A DNA stretch of 64,000 nt from Megaustenia siamemsis (Eukaryota; Mollusca; Gastropoda; Stylommatophora; Ariophantidae), in the NCBI GenBank assembly GCA_032433765.1, contig JAVIAB010000092.1:64474458-64538457 (forward strand), given 5' to 3'. Each line of letters begins with the position of its first letter. Position 1 is the first letter of the stretch. This document shows positions 32,305 to 44,936 of the stretch, piece after piece. The notes beneath the pieces were generated by a model. That model was not told where the DNA came from. It did not search any database and saw only the letters and a program-made list of their open reading frames with translations. The translations under genes and the position numbers were made by a program.

Positions 32305-32705
32305 TTATCGTCATACCAGTTAGCGTCAGAGAACTGTGTCCTTCTACAATTCTCTATCCACAGTACATCATATCAATTCTGTTGTTAACTGTTTTCAGTG
32401 CAATATACCAAGCTATCCAGTATTTTCTCTCTTTGTCGTCCGTGATCTTTCTCTCCCTGTATGTTGCCTGTTATAACCAAGTATTCCAACTTTACTATTC
32501 TCATGACGTGCCCGAAAAATGTTGATTGCTTCTTTTGGTTTGTTAGGAGCTCCCTTTTTGTATTGGCCTCTCTGAGAATTTTATAGTTGGTCTTTTTATC
32601 TGCCCATGGCTTTCTCAATATTTTTCTGATAAATCCCTTCTCTGTGGCCTCTATTCGTCTTTTTACTTGTTTGTCTACTGTCCATGATTCATTTAGGTTA
32701 GAATC
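32305..32705 (-). pseudogene. LINE-A fragment
   Basis: The minus strand matches the LINE-A C-terminus: MRKPWADKKTNYKILREANT, KRELLTNQKKQSTFFGHVMR, KLEYLVITGN, GRQREKILDSLVYC, then broken frames to an ANWYDD-like end at about 32308. It carries frame breaks and lacks the RT core. It is inserted within a degenerate minisatellite. Confidence 0.8.
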
Positions 32706-32929
32706 GAGTTACGGATTAATAAACTTTACAGGACTTTTAATAACGCTACTACATTATATTGAATAAACAAAATAAAATTCCAGTAAAGTTTATTATGTGA
32801 AAGAAAATAAATCCACCATAACTATAAATAGGAAATTAAATGTATTTGAAAACATATGTCTTCTTAAGATCTCTAATATAGTCTAGAAAAAATACATAGC
32901 AAATGAACGAAAGAGACGAATCTGAAAAA
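32706..32929. other. degenerate repeat and unassigned DNA
   Basis: Weak continuation of the repeat at 32040-32304; otherwise nothing was recognised. Confidence 0.4.
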
Positions 32930-33215
32930 AAATACGTGCCCAGCTTTATAAGAAGAAGACGACGGAATACATCGGTCATGTGCTGAGAATGAATGAAGAA
33001 AGACTTTCCCACCAAGCATTCATATAGGAACCATTAAGGAAAAAGAAAAAAAAGGTAAATCGAGAGAATTACTACACACAATTACTAGGGAAAGATCAAC
33101 CACGAGACTAAGAAACAACTCAGTTCATAAGAACGAGTTGTGAGTCGTGGAGAACTATGACTAACGCACTATGTGACTACTTCGGTCCGAGAGAAATGAA
33201 TGAAAGGTTATTATA
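32930..33215 (+). pseudogene. non-LTR retrotransposon tail fragment (LINE-F)
   Basis: The plus strand, with frame changes, reads LIRRRRRNTS or RRTEYIGHVLRMNEERLSHQ, then KKKGKSRELLHTITRERSTT and VVENY. The order matches the R-R-L-YIGHVLRM-ERLP-QA then G-R-RGRP stretch after the RT domain in several LINE families. It has stops and no tail that I can define. It differs from LINE-A to LINE-E at the sequence level. Confidence 0.6.
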
Positions 33216-33339
33216 TCTCAGTAATGTGCATTGATGTCTAGTAAAGCTATAGCTCTTGTTAAAGTTGGTTCTTGTCTGGTTAAGTTCGTTAAAGCCTAGT
33301 AGAAAGTTGAAAATGCAATGCATAAACAAATTAGTTTCG

Positions 33340-33830
33340 TTTCTTCCTCATTTGGCTTTCATCGCGGCGTGGAGATGTAGTTTGTGATATTTTGCTCTTC
33401 TGTTGGCTTCTCCTGCCGTTATGTTTCTTAGTATTTCTAATATTCCATCATTTTCGTGGTAGATCATTAGGTCCGGTGCTCTCATGTCATTTATTGAACG
33501 TTCGTTGTGTTGTATTTTGATATTTATGTCTTATCACATGGCCTAACCATTTTATATGTTATTTTTTTATGTATTCAGTGGTGCGGATTATTCCTGTTTT
33601 ATTCTTCAGTTATGATCTTATCACCCAGACTGTTCCCTGTCAAGCATCTAACACAATTTATGCTGCAGTTGATTTTTTTCTTCTTATTATTCCTCATTAT
33701 AGCTTCCAGGTCTGGCACTGGTAATACAACGTTGGAATGAAGATCCAGTTTTGCCTCTAGTGTTATCTCATTGTTGGACAGCAGTGACGCCATTTGTCCG
33801 ATGATTTGACAAGGTGTGTTGCATCTTCAG
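33340..33830 (-). pseudogene. LINE-D fragment
   Basis: The minus strand reads MASLLSNNEITLEAKLDLHS, VVLPVPDLEA, then CVRCLTGNSLGDKI, all matching LINE-D at 22674-23354 (LLKNKAINTEAKLAIYKS, CVRRMTGNSLRDRV). The 3' end has an ISTPR-KPNEEE-like counterpart of its SPLDAKGNGER. Several frameshifts are present. It is an inactive, older copy. Confidence 0.75.
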
Positions 33831-33954
33831 TTGATTAATAAATTAATCGAAATAAAATAAAGATTACTACAGTCTAAACTAGAATATTACGGTTCAGTAA
33901 CATTTTTAAAAAAAAAGTCTTGTATGACTGATTAAGTAGCGGCCGCAAAAACCG

Positions 33955-34895
33955 GAAATCAATTGGGAATGTTTCAAAAAATAAAATAGGGTGTTAGGCA
34001 AAGTTGTATGCTGTCACCAGATTTATTAAAAATTTATAGTGAGATTATTTTAAGATCCATAAGGTGCATACTTGGAATAACAATTGGATGTCATAATATA
34101 AATAATCAGAGATATGCTGATGATACAGTCTTAATCGCTAAGAGCGAAAAGGAGTTACAAGAAATGTTAGACATTATAGAGAAAGGAAACCAAAAATGAA
34201 GGACTCAGCCTTAATAGCAAAAAGACAGAAGTAATGGTGAAAACAAAGAAAAATACTTCACCGCAATGCACAATAAAGACAAGTGGAACAATATTAAAAC
34301 AGGTAACTGAATTTAAATATCTGGGAACACTGTTAACCTCAGATGGCAGATGTACAACAGAGGTGAGATGTAGAATGTCTGAGGCAAAAACAGCTTTCCA
34401 AAAACAACGAGGAAGATATTGTACAATCCATTTTTGACAATAGAAACAAAAAAAAAGAGTTCCTAAATGTTATGTAGCGCCAGTCTTAAAATATGGAGAT
34501 GAATCAAGGAATATAGGAAAACAGACAAGAAAATCACTGGAGGCTGTAGAAATGTGGTTATACAGAAGAATGTTGAGAATGCAGTGGACAGCTAAGAAGT
34601 GTAATTAAAACGTTCGGAAAGAGACCAAAGTAAAAAGAGAGCTAATATTCAATATTTGGAAGAAACAATCATCATTTGTTGGCCATGTAACGAGAAGGGA
34701 ACAGTTGAAATATATTGTAACAACTGGGAAAATTGAGGGACTAAGAGATAGCGGGAAGTAAAGAGAAAAGATACCAGACTGCATAAGAGAATGGCTTGGC
34801 AAAAGGTCAAAAACAGAAATAATAAATGACTGTCGTGATCGAAATTTGTGAATAGACGTGATCACCAAAGCCAGCAGGCACGGTACTTGATGATG
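33955..34895 (+). pseudogene. LINE-A fragment, longest copy, with RT YADD box
   Basis: The plus strand starts in the RT palm with GVRQSCMLSPDLLKIYSEII (normally GVRQGC-LSP) and reaches the catalytic box RYADDTVLIAKSEKELQEML at 34111-34170. After a frame break come LNSKKTEVMVKTKKN and FKYLGTLLTSDGRCTTEVRC, then AAKTAFQK-type sequence. Further broken frames encode GDESRNI, LYRRMLRMQWT and RRVNRREQLKYIVTTGK-like parts, ending before TTGATGATGATGACG. The endonuclease and the N-terminal RT are missing and several frameshifts are present, so the copy is inactive. It shows that LINE-A is a real RT-bearing non-LTR element. Confidence 0.85.
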
Positions 34896-35974
34896 ATGAC
34901 GACTGATTATTGTGGAGAAACAGATGTTGGTTGGTCATGTTTCACCCTCAAGATTATTATAGTTCTACTGCACTGATCTATCTTTTCGCGACGTTTTGAA
35001 TACCAATATTTATTTATTTCAACCTGAAAACATAATTTTCTCCTTTTTTTAATGAATCTACGTATACGTTTGAAGAATTGAGAGAAAATACCTCGAGGAG
35101 AAATTATGCTCTGGGAGAAACAAACTGTACAATTAATTTCTGACACTCAAATCCAGAAGCAGCCGTTGACAGATTTTCATTATTTGCAATATTTAGTCTA
35201 TTTTTAATGCTTCAATTTGTGTTTGATTATTTTAGCTATTTTTATTATTTTTATTATTTTATATTAATTTTTATATTAATTTTTCACAGTTTCTTTCCTC
35301 AGTGCCCGATTTATTCCTATAGCCTTTTAATGGTGTTATTTTCTTTTATATCCATCGGCTCTTATGTCTCGCTCGTTGCACTACTTATGTTAAGACTTAT
35401 TAATGGAGATACTTATCAGTATAATGTATAGCCTGTTTTACATTGACTTATTGGAAACAAATGTACATACTACATATAATTAGATAATTATTGACAATTT
35501 TAAATAAAGATTTCCTATAATACCCAAGCATGTGTCTGTGTTGCTAGATGAGAAGTCGGAAAGGGATTTCTCGTTAACAGCTAAAGACAGAATCACTGCA
35601 AATTAGGTGAAGCATCCCTGTCACAACCTCTAGCATAGAAAATTAACTTTGACAGGTACTGTCACCCTTCAATTAGCTTTGCAGATATACAATCAAATCA
35701 GGTAATTGTTGTGACGCGCAGTTATTTTTTTTATCTACAGTTTCAAATTGATATTGTCTGATAAATGGGTATCTGGTATAAAAAAAAACCCTCAACATTT
35801 GATTAATTAAAAAAAAAAGAAACGTTTTTATGGATATACTGCCCTGATCATATCGTGGTTCGTAGAAATGAAGGAAATGATAGACAGGTTTCAACAACGT
35901 CATTTGTAGGGATGAGAATCTTGCAAAAAGGCTATATTTTGAAGGCTCGTAAATTATATATATTACGGCATTTC
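34896..35974. other. unassigned AT-rich DNA
   Basis: Positions 35207-35300 are T/A-rich low complexity. Nothing else was recognised. Confidence 0.4.
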
Positions 35975-36130
35975 ATCATTTCTGATGTTTGTCGAGAGGA
36001 TTTATCGGACCGTAAAAAATAGCCAGTTGTTCAGTGCAGTTGCCAAACTTGTGATCATACCGTGATTCGAACCCATGTTCTCCTAGTTTTGTATCACAAG
36101 TTATCGATTCGGCCACCCGGTCTCCCGAGA
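35975..36130 (-). mobile_element. SINE-D, tRNA-headed
   Basis: The minus strand carries GGTGGCCGAATCGATAACTT (box A-like) and GGGTTCGAATCACG (box B) 40-50 bp apart, as in a class II (Leu- or Ser-like) tRNA. A short body follows: CAAGTTTGGCAACTGCACTG, AACAACTGGCTATTTTTTAC and AATGATGAAATGC. The acceptor stem is not closed, so it is not a tRNA gene. Confidence 0.65.
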
Positions 36131-36344
36131 CTCTTAACGATTGCATTTTGAAAATTAATGATGAAATCAATGTAGCTGCCAATGAAACTGCAATTTTGAT
36201 TCAGAAATAACATAGAATATATCACTTAACGAGTAAAACTGACAAACTTTAAGAACTAGATAATAATGTACATTTACAACCAAATACAACCGCGGTATTG
36301 AGAATTGTCATTATTATCCGCTCTTTTCGTCAAGTGGAGAAAGA

Positions 36345-38550
36345 TACTGAGAAGATATGGCTTTCTGTGATGTCATCTCTAACAACAACCAATAATGGTG
36401 AGAAGATATGGCTTTATGTGATGTCAACTCTAACAACAACCAATAATTGTGAGAAGATATGGTTTTATGTGATGTCATCTCTAACAACAACCAATAATGG
36501 TTGAGAAGATATGGCTTTCTGTGATGTCATCTCTAACAACAACCAATAGTGGTGAGCAGATATGGCTTTCTGTGATGTCATCTTTAACAACAACCAATAA
36601 TGGTGAGAAGATATGGCTTTCTGTGATGTCATCTCTAATAACAACCAATAATGGTGAGCAGATATGGCTTTCTGTGATGTCAACTTTAACAACAACCAAT
36701 AATGGTGAGCAGATATGGCTTTCTGTGATGTCATCTCTAACAACAACCAATAATGGCGAGAAGATATAGCTTTCTGTGATGTCATCTCTAACAACAACCA
36801 ATAATGGTGAGAAGATATGGCTTTATGTGATGTCATCTCTAACAACAACCAATAATGGTGAGAAGATATGGCTTTATGTGATGTCATCTCTAACAACAAC
36901 CAAAAATGGTGAGAAGATATGGCTTTCTGTGATGTCAACTTTAACAACAACCAATAATGGTGAGCAGATATGGCTTTCTGTGATGTCATCTCTAACAACA
37001 ACCAATAATGGTGAGAAGATATGGCTTTCTGTGATGTCATCTCTAACAACAACCAATAATGGTGAGAAGATATGGCTTTATGTGATGTCATCTCTAACAA
37101 CAACCAATAATGGTGAGCAGATATGGCTTTCTGTGATGTCATCTCTAACAACAACCAAAAATGGTGAGCAGATATGGCTTTCTGTGATGTCAACTCTAAC
37201 AACAACCAATAATGGTGAGCAGATATGGCTTTATGTGATGTCATCTCTAACAACAACCAATAATGGTGAGCCGATATGGCTTTCTGTGATGTCATCTCTA
37301 ACAACAACCAATAATGGTGAGAAGATATGGCTTTATGTGATGTCATCTCTAACAACAACCAAAAATGGTGAGAAGATATGGCTTTATGTGATGTCAACTT
37401 TAACAACAACCAATAATGGTGAGCAGATATAGCTTTCTGTGATGTCAACTTTAACAACAACCAATAATGGTGAGCAGATATGGCTTTCTGTGATGTCATC
37501 TCTAACAACAACCAATAATGGTGAGAAGATATGGCTTTCTGTGATGTCATCTCTAACAACATCCAATAATGGTGAGAAGATATAGCTTTATGTGATGTCA
37601 TCTCTAACAACAACCAATAATGGTGAGCAGATATGGCTTTCTGTGATGTCATCTCTAACAACAACCAAAAATGGTGAGCAGATATGGCTTTCTGTGATGT
37701 CAGCTTTAACAACAACCAATAATGGTGAGCAGATATGGCTTTATGTGATGTCATCTCTAACAACAACCAATAATGGTGAGCAGATATGGCTTTCTGTGAT
37801 GTCAACTTTAACAACAAGCAATAATGGTGAGCAGATATGGCTTTCTGTGATGTCATCTCTAACAACAACCAATAAAGGTGAGCAGATATGGCTTTCTGTG
37901 ATGTCAACTTTAACAACAACCAATAATGGTGAGCAGATATGGCTTTCTGTGATGTCAACTTTAACAACAACCAATAATGGTGAGAAGATATGGCTTTCTG
38001 TGATGTCAACTTTAACAACAACCAATAATGGTGAGCAGATATGGCTTTCTGTGATGTCAACTTTAACAACAACCAATAATGGTGAGAAGATATGGCTTTC
38101 TGTGATGTCAACTTTAACAACAACCAATAATGGTGAGCCGATATGGCTTTCTGTGATGTCAACTTTAACAACAACCAATAATGGTGAGCAAATATGGATT
38201 TATGTGATGTTAACTTTAACAACAACCAATAATGGTGAGAAGATATGGCTTTCTGTGATGTCAACTCTAACAACAACCAATAATGATGAGCAGATATGGC
38301 TTTATGTGATGTCATCTCTAACAACAACCAATAATGGTGAGAAGATATGGCTTTTTGTGATGTCATCTCTAACAACAACCAATAATACTGACAAGATATG
38401 GCTTTATGTGATGTCATCTCTAACAACAACCAATAATACTGACAAGATATGGCTTTATGTGATGTCATCTCTAACAACAACCAATAATACTGACAAGATA
38501 TGGCTTTCTGTGATGTCAACTCTAACAACAGCCAATAATGCTGAGAACCA
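36345..38550. repeat. 51-bp minisatellite, about 43 copies
   Basis: The unit is GATATGGCTTTCTGTGATGT plus CATCTCTAACAACAACCAAT plus AATGGTGAGAA. Because it is 17 codons long and stop-free, frames stay open on both strands, including one minus frame of 687 codons and plus frames of 218 and 331. Two linked variants exist, TCATCTCTAAC and TCAACTTTAAC; the second dominates at 37880-38230. The last copies carry AATACTGACAAG instead of AATGGTGAGAAG. Confidence 0.97.
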
Positions 38551-39604
38551 TTTTCACTCTCAATTCACCAAAAGAAATCAGAAGTAGAACAGTTATGTTG
38601 ACTAAAGTCAGTTTTCCAAACGCCCACAGGATCTAGTGCTGACAGGTTGAACGACACGTGTGGCTTGACTTGTCTTGAGAAAACTTTCGTTGATCTCTTC
38701 ACGTTTCCTGGTATTCGCATCAGCCTTCACACAGCCCAAATGTTTTCTTTATTTCATAGTTTCATTTTTCTTCCGTTTCTCCTTTCTTAAAGGTTAAGAT
38801 TTCACAGATTATTTCATCATCTTTTATTTTCTCACTTTTCCACAATTGAAATAATGAATTTCATTTTTCAAAAATTAAAAAAAAACTAAAGAATGTGTTT
38901 CTTTGTTCTGAAGTTCATTTTTTAAAAATTTTTCTCTGTTCATGATGGATGGAAACACGTGATATTCTGTTTCTCTGTCAGGGAGAAGCGGAAATAAATC
39001 ACCTATTATATGCTGTTCTTGAAAAATGAAAAAAATTCTAGTTTTTGAAGCAATCTCCTGTATTTGTATGTTCTTATAATATTATATCTCTCTGTTCTTG
39101 AAGTAAGGAAACAAACATTTTGTTACTGCTTTCAAAGTCATCAGTTTATACATTAGGTCCAAGACGCTAACAGCACCTGGACCAATAGTTATGAGCGACT
39201 CATAGCTGGCTGCCTGCGTCAGTAACAGCGAATAAGAACGTAAACGTATCATGATCTACTCTATTTCACAATGGTGGCCTTTGATACAGGCGAACAAGTC
39301 TGGCTAAGCGAGTGATCGAAAAGAGAAGACAATCCGATGCAATTCTAAAGTCGAATGTGTTGGGCTAAAATATCTCAGCTTGTTGTATACAACAACATAT
39401 TGCAACGCTATTTATCGCCTTTTAAAGGGCGGTCGAAAAAATAAGAGTAGGCATTGTAGAAACACCAAAAGAGAGAACAGGGCTCCATAATTACCATACA
39501 GATAGACCATAAATGTGCATACGTGGTGACATAGGATCACCACTTTACAGTGTCAGTTGTACAAAGCAGCTTTGATTCCGTGAATTTATGTTCGTAGGGA
39601 ATAA
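38551..39604. other. unassigned DNA
   Basis: Nothing was recognised. Confidence 0.4.
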
Positions 39605-39845
39605 TAGGACAAAGAAGTATGTGTTAGCACTCGGAAAAAATGACAGACAAACAACAACAGAAAAAAACAGAGAACAATATATGGTCCGAAGCAGGATTCG
39701 AACCTGTACTCCATGGCACCGCGCCTTGCCACGAGAAGTCGAACGCTTGGTACACTGCCACGCAGCTAACTAAAAAATTAGCTATTGTGAGCAGTGTCTT
39801 ACACGAAGGCGTTCCCATGACTATAGCATAGGGTTACGAAAGGGT
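39605..39845 (-). mobile_element. SINE-B, single copy, tRNA-headed
   Basis: The minus strand reads GCTAATTTTTTAGTTAGCTG, then CGTGGCAGTGTACC (box A) and GTACAGGTTCGAATCCTGCT (box B), as in a class II tRNA-like head. It ends through CCATATATTG, TGTTGTTTGTCTGTCATTTT and TCCGAGTGCTAACA. The same core lies inside the 420-bp repeat at 45802-46457 and 61268-63925, which adds about 180 bp of other sequence. Confidence 0.8.
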
Positions 39846-40054
39846 TGTATCCAGAATGTATGTTCATACCTTTATATTCACAGAAATGGAATAACGATGT
39901 TATTAAATCAAAGTTGATGATTGTCATATCAACTAAGTATTACAATATAAGAAAGGTCCCATATATTTGTTTGGAGCAGATACTTAAGTAAATAAAATAC
40001 ACAGTGTTAGAAATCACAGCTAATTGTTTCCCTCATAAAGTGATGATTTATCTA

Positions 40055-40590
40055 TAATTCTATAAATTATGCAGAGTTCGTGAATGAAGAAGTTCCAAGT
40101 CTGCTACATTCTACTTATTCTATCAACTGATAATACACAGAGGTCGTTTTAATTTGTGAAAGAAGAAATCCCATATCGGTTGCCTTCTACTAATTCTTTC
40201 AATTGACATTATATGGACGTCGTTCTAATTTGTGAATAAAGAAATCTCAAATGGGCTGCATTCTACTTATTCTTTCAATTGATATTATATGGACGTCGTT
40301 CTAATTTGTGAATAAAGAAATCCCAAATTGACTGCCTTCTACTAATTCTTTCAACTGATATTATATGGACGTCATTCTAATTTGTGAATAAAGAAATCCC
40401 AAATTGACTGCCTTCTACTAATTCTTTCAACTGATATTATATGGACGCCATTCTAATTTGTGAATAAAGAAATCCCAAATTGACTGCCTTCTACTAATTC
40501 TTTCAACTGATATTATATGGACGTCATTCTAATTTGTGAATAAAGAAATCTCAAATGGGCTGCATTCTACTTATTCTTACAACAACAACA
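40055..40590. repeat. 76-bp tandem repeat, about 7 copies
   Basis: The unit is TATTATATGGACGTCATTCT plus AATTTGTGAATAAAGAAATC and 36 more bp. Outer copies are more diverged than inner ones. Confidence 0.93.
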
Positions 40591-41097
40591 AAACTGTATA
40601 GAAGTAGTTCCATTCTGTGACATATTTAATTAATTTGAATGGTCTATGTTCATTGATTTTTGCGTAGCGATATTTTAATAGAGTAATTCATTAACACATG
40701 TTTCTGAAGGTGTTTGCAGTTTGCTAATTTGACACTTTTTGGTCACTGTTTCATTTAATATTTGACCACAAGTGGTTGTTAAAATAGTTGAAGATATACT
40801 TTCTTCTAATCAACTTGAATGTACCGTACAGGAACTAAACACTAGTCACTTGATCTTAAATGAACAAATAAGCAAGACAACTAACATATCGGCGACAAAC
40901 AACAGTAGAATCATGAAACACAGAAAAATTAAGTATATTAAATAAAAAAAAACAAGAAGCAATATTCAGTTTTCAGATGGACCAAAACAACTGAAGAAAT
41001 ATACTATCTGTTCAGGGCTAAAAACGGACATATACATTTTCGACCTTATTACTGTGGAATTAGTGGCGCCACTCATTGATCAATAGTGGTATTGTTG
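40591..41097. other. unassigned DNA
   Basis: Nothing was recognised. Confidence 0.4.
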
Positions 41098-41503
41098 TGG
41101 AACAAACTGTAAGGTAGTGTTAGTAGTCGTGTGCAAAAGGTAGGAATACAACGTCGACAAACTGTAAGGTAGAGTTAGTAATCATGTGCAGAAGGTAAGA
41201 ATACAACGTCGACAAACTGTAAGGTAGAGTTAGTAATCATGTGCAGAAGGTAGGAATACAACGTCGACAAACTGTAAGGTAGAGTTAGTAATCATGTGCA
41301 GAAGGTAGGAATACAACGTCGACAAACTGTAAGGTAGAGTTAGTAATCATGTGCAGAAGGTAGGAATACAACGTCGACAAACTGTAAGGTAGAGTTAGTA
41401 ATCATGTGCAGAAGGTAGGAATACAACGTCGACAAACTGTAAGGTAGAGTTAGTAATCATGTGCAGAAGGTAAGAATACAACGTCGACAAACTGTACATT
41501 ACT
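41098..41503. repeat. 55-bp tandem repeat, about 7 copies
   Basis: The unit is AAACTGTAAGGTAGAGTTAG plus TAATCATGTGCAGAAGGTAG plus GAATACAACGTCGAC. Inner copies are almost identical, and the first is the most diverged. Confidence 0.96.
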
Positions 41504-41636
41504 TTTAGCGGTCTATGCCCACAACGGATGGTTTTGTGGTATCATTTATCAACTTATAGCTGTAACATTATCTGTTTTTTACATTCTTCTTATTGTCAGC
41601 TTTACCACAGTGCTGCATAATAAAGCCTATGCCCTA

Positions 41637-41760
41637 TTTTCCCATTGTTTTCTTTCCCCATTATTCTCGATGGCATTTGAAAATATATGCCAAATAATTT
41701 TCCCATTGTTTTCTTTCCCCATTATTCTCGATGGCATTTGAAAATATATGCCAAATATTT
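41637..41760. repeat. 61-63 bp direct duplication
   Basis: Two adjacent near-identical copies of TTTTCCCATTGTTTTCTTTC...GCCAAATA. Confidence 0.95.
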
Positions 41761-44067
41761 TAATGAACAAAATTTTAATGTATTCTGCAATATACAATGC
41801 AATTGGTGTATATATTTGTAGGACTGAAACAATGAAACATGCTGGCCAAGACTGGCATATCCCATCATTGAGTGTTACTAAATCAAATTGATCAAATTGG
41901 AATCGCACTGTGTTCTTGCTTTTTGTGTATATCACTATCAAACTTGACTCGTAGACTGTCGATTATTTGATAGTTCCCTTGTCTGATTGCACAGGAAGAT
42001 CTTAGCATTGTCCACGAATTCCGTAGCACCGTGGAGAGTTCCTAGTTAGCCTCATATACAATAGTATCTAAGCTTCCCAATACAGTTCTCAGAGCCACTT
42101 AATCAAGTTATTATGTTAGCAGTACAGCTGAGCCGCGAATGGACAGAACAGACACATCCTGTGCTCTCTAGTTAATTAACAATTGGAAGTCATTCGTTGC
42201 AGGCGATGACCATAACTAGCTTATGACTAATGTATTCCTACATATTGTGTTGATGCTAGTAATAATTCGAGTCATGCAAAACAATATTTTCAACAAATGG
42301 GAAATTCGTGGCAACAGATGAACATCTCATAGATGTATCAGTTTTCTATTTTCTTGTAGCACAGTTTTATTGAAACCTGCAGTGATCGTTAAGGGATGTT
42401 GCTGAGTGAAGTTATACAATGTGAGAGTTTTCCATAAATTATCAACATTAAAACTGAAAAGAAAGAAAATGAATATTAAATGATAAACATTTCTTTCCAA
42501 AAATATCATTTCAATTGTAGTGATCGTCATCAAATACCCAACCAGCTAATGTAGATGAAAAATTCCAAAAATGTGATATTGTCTGAATATAAGATTTATA
42601 ATCTGCATTCCTCTCTTTCTCGCATCAGATGTTTTGTAGGAGACTCCAACTATCAACTTAGTAGTTTAATTATTTCTTTTTACTGACGCTTGAAATCTTA
42701 ACGTGACATGAAGTGTACCGTAAGACTCTTGATGTTGTCAGTTAGCCACTCGCTCTCAAATTTCCCACATTCACACGTAATGAACTCTATTTTTATTTTC
42801 CCTCCGTATTGCAGTTGAATGTTGGAAATTGTAATCTCTAGTGGGAGGCTGTATGAGACAACAGGCGAGGTTCATTCGAAATCGAATTTTCAAGACACTG
42901 AGATTGGGGATTAGCCTACCTCCTCCATTCGACACATTGAGATTCGCTGTCAGATAATTCTCGCATTGGTGCCCGCACTGTGGAGATGCATCAAGCAGGT
43001 GCAGTGCCAGACACTAGTCTTCCACCCAACTACTGAAGAATCTCTCAAGATCACCTCACTCTGGAAATAATTAAATTCTACGGAACTACGGAGGTGATTT
43101 CGACAACGATAAACTTATAGCAAGTACTTACCTGACAGTGTAAACACCGAAATGCAAACACTGGAAGTAACAAATAATGTTTCTGATAACACTTGCAATA
43201 TACTGTCCGCTGTCACTTTTCGACAGTAAAAACGAACATTTTCTTCACCACAAATCTATAAAGGGCATACAATAACTTGAACATAACTTCTTGCTGTTGA
43301 ATCGGATATTGCACACAAAATACTTATTTACACATTAATTACATATCTTGATTCTGTAGTGCAATAGAAAAAAAAAAAAAACTAAACTATCAGCCACATA
43401 CAGCTGTGATTTCCATAATGCTGGAATGCGTCAGGGCGATAATAGCTTTCATAAATGCAATAACTATTGCCGCCGTTAACAGCACTGTTGCTATTTGTTA
43501 ATATTTGACATCCATTTTAAATACGTTAACTGGAGCTAACTTGTGTATATATATATATTCACATAATTTATATATACACAGAATTAATAGCTAATTTACA
43601 AAGTTAATGTTCCGATATAGAGAAGAATTATAAGAAATGTGTATATTGCTTGGAACATGCTTGACTCCTACAACGTTAGAATCAATGAGAAATACATCTA
43701 GTCAGTATTTATTACCTTCATGCTGTGTTTTCTTTTCTAAACCGCGCTTTATCGCCTGTAATTTGTATTTTTTTCTATTTAGAGATTTTCAGATATTTGC
43801 AATTTCCTTTTTTCTACATTCTTTTGTCTATCACTTTATGATGGGTTACAAATTCTGTGCGAAAAGTAAATAAAAAGCGCAAAAAAAAAAGAGATGAACA
43901 AAAAAATAAGAAAAATATCATTTTTGATGTGCAGTTTGCCATGTGCAGAATTGTATGTGGTTACCTTTAGTCGATGATTATTTATTTTTTTGTAGTTTAC
44001 ATTTCATCGGTAGGTTGTCTTCTGTCGCATTCTGTTTTTACAAGGCAGTTTGTACAAGTTAACTGTA
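41761..44067. other. unassigned DNA
   Basis: The longest stretch without recognised features. Scattered frames of 68-78 codons look like chance. Positions 42800-43080 are less AT-rich. Confidence 0.4.
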
Positions 44068-44769
44068 ACTTATAGTCTGTACTAGACATCTTGTAAACGT
44101 CATCTGTAGCTTATAGTCTGCAATAGGCAACTTGTAAGCGTCATTTATAGCTAATAGTCCGTGCATAGTACATTGCAAACGTCATCTGCAGCTTATAGTC
44201 TGCAATAGGCAACTTGTAAGCGTCATTTATAGCTAATAGTCCGTGCATAGTACCTTGCAAACGTCATCTGCAGCTTATAGTCTGCAATAGGCAACTTGTA
44301 AGCGTCATTTATAGCTAATAGTCCGTGCATAGTACCTTGCAAACGTCATCTGTAGCTTATAGTCTGCAATAGGCAACTTGTAAGCGTCATTTATAGCTAA
44401 TAGTCCGTGCATAGTACCTTGCAAACGTCATCTGTAGCTTATAGTCTGCAATAGGCAACTTGTAAGCGTCATTTATAGCTAATAGTCCGTGCATAGTACA
44501 TTGCAAACGTCATCTGCAGCTTATAGTCTGCAATAGGCAACTTGTAAGCGTCATTTATAGCTAATAGTCCATGCATAGTACCTTGCAAACGTCATCTGTC
44601 GCTTATAGTCTGCAATAGGCAACTTGTAAGCGTCATTTATAGCTAATAGTCCGTGCATAGTACATTGCAAACGTCATCTGCAGCTTATAGTCTGCAATAG
44701 GCAACTTGTAAGCGTCATTTATAGCTAATAGTCCGTGCATAGTACATTGCAAACGTCATCTGCAGCTTC
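44068..44769. repeat. 82-bp higher-order repeat made of two 41-bp monomers
   Basis: Monomer A is GCTTATAGTCTGCAATAGGC plus AACTTGTAAGCGTCATTTATA. Monomer B is GCTAATAGTCCGTGCATAGT plus ACCTTGCAAACGTCATCTGCA. They alternate A-B strictly for about 8.5 cycles. A and B differ far more from each other than copies of A or B do among themselves, so the dimer is the amplified unit. Confidence 0.95.
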
Positions 44770-44792
44770 TAACGAAAAATATTTTTTTTAAA

Positions 44793-44895
44793 GAAAAAAA
44801 TGGTATGGTAACAGATTTACGTAAGTGAGACAAAACAAAAGTGGGACGACGTTTCGGCCAAAAGAGTCTTCAGCTGGACAACAAAAAGCAACACG

Positions 44896-44935
<40 letters not shown>
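44793..44935 (-). mobile_element. diverged Penelope-like/hammerhead-like copy with (AT)n
   Basis: The minus strand matches the element of 10881-11891: GTTGTCCAGCTGAAGACTC, GGCCGAAACGTCGTCC, TACGTAAATCTGTTACCATA. The AT tract at 44899-44933 lies where GTGTGT stands in the other copies. Confidence 0.65.

Positions 44936-44936
<1 letters not shown>

Noticed and set aside
36465..38528. 687-codon minus frame taken as a repeat protein
   Set aside because: A 51-bp stop-free unit keeps frames open on both strands. No signal peptide or non-repeat domain is attached.
44068..44769. CRISPR-like array
   Set aside because: Both alternating monomers are conserved, so no unique spacers exist, and the surroundings are eukaryotic transposon remains.
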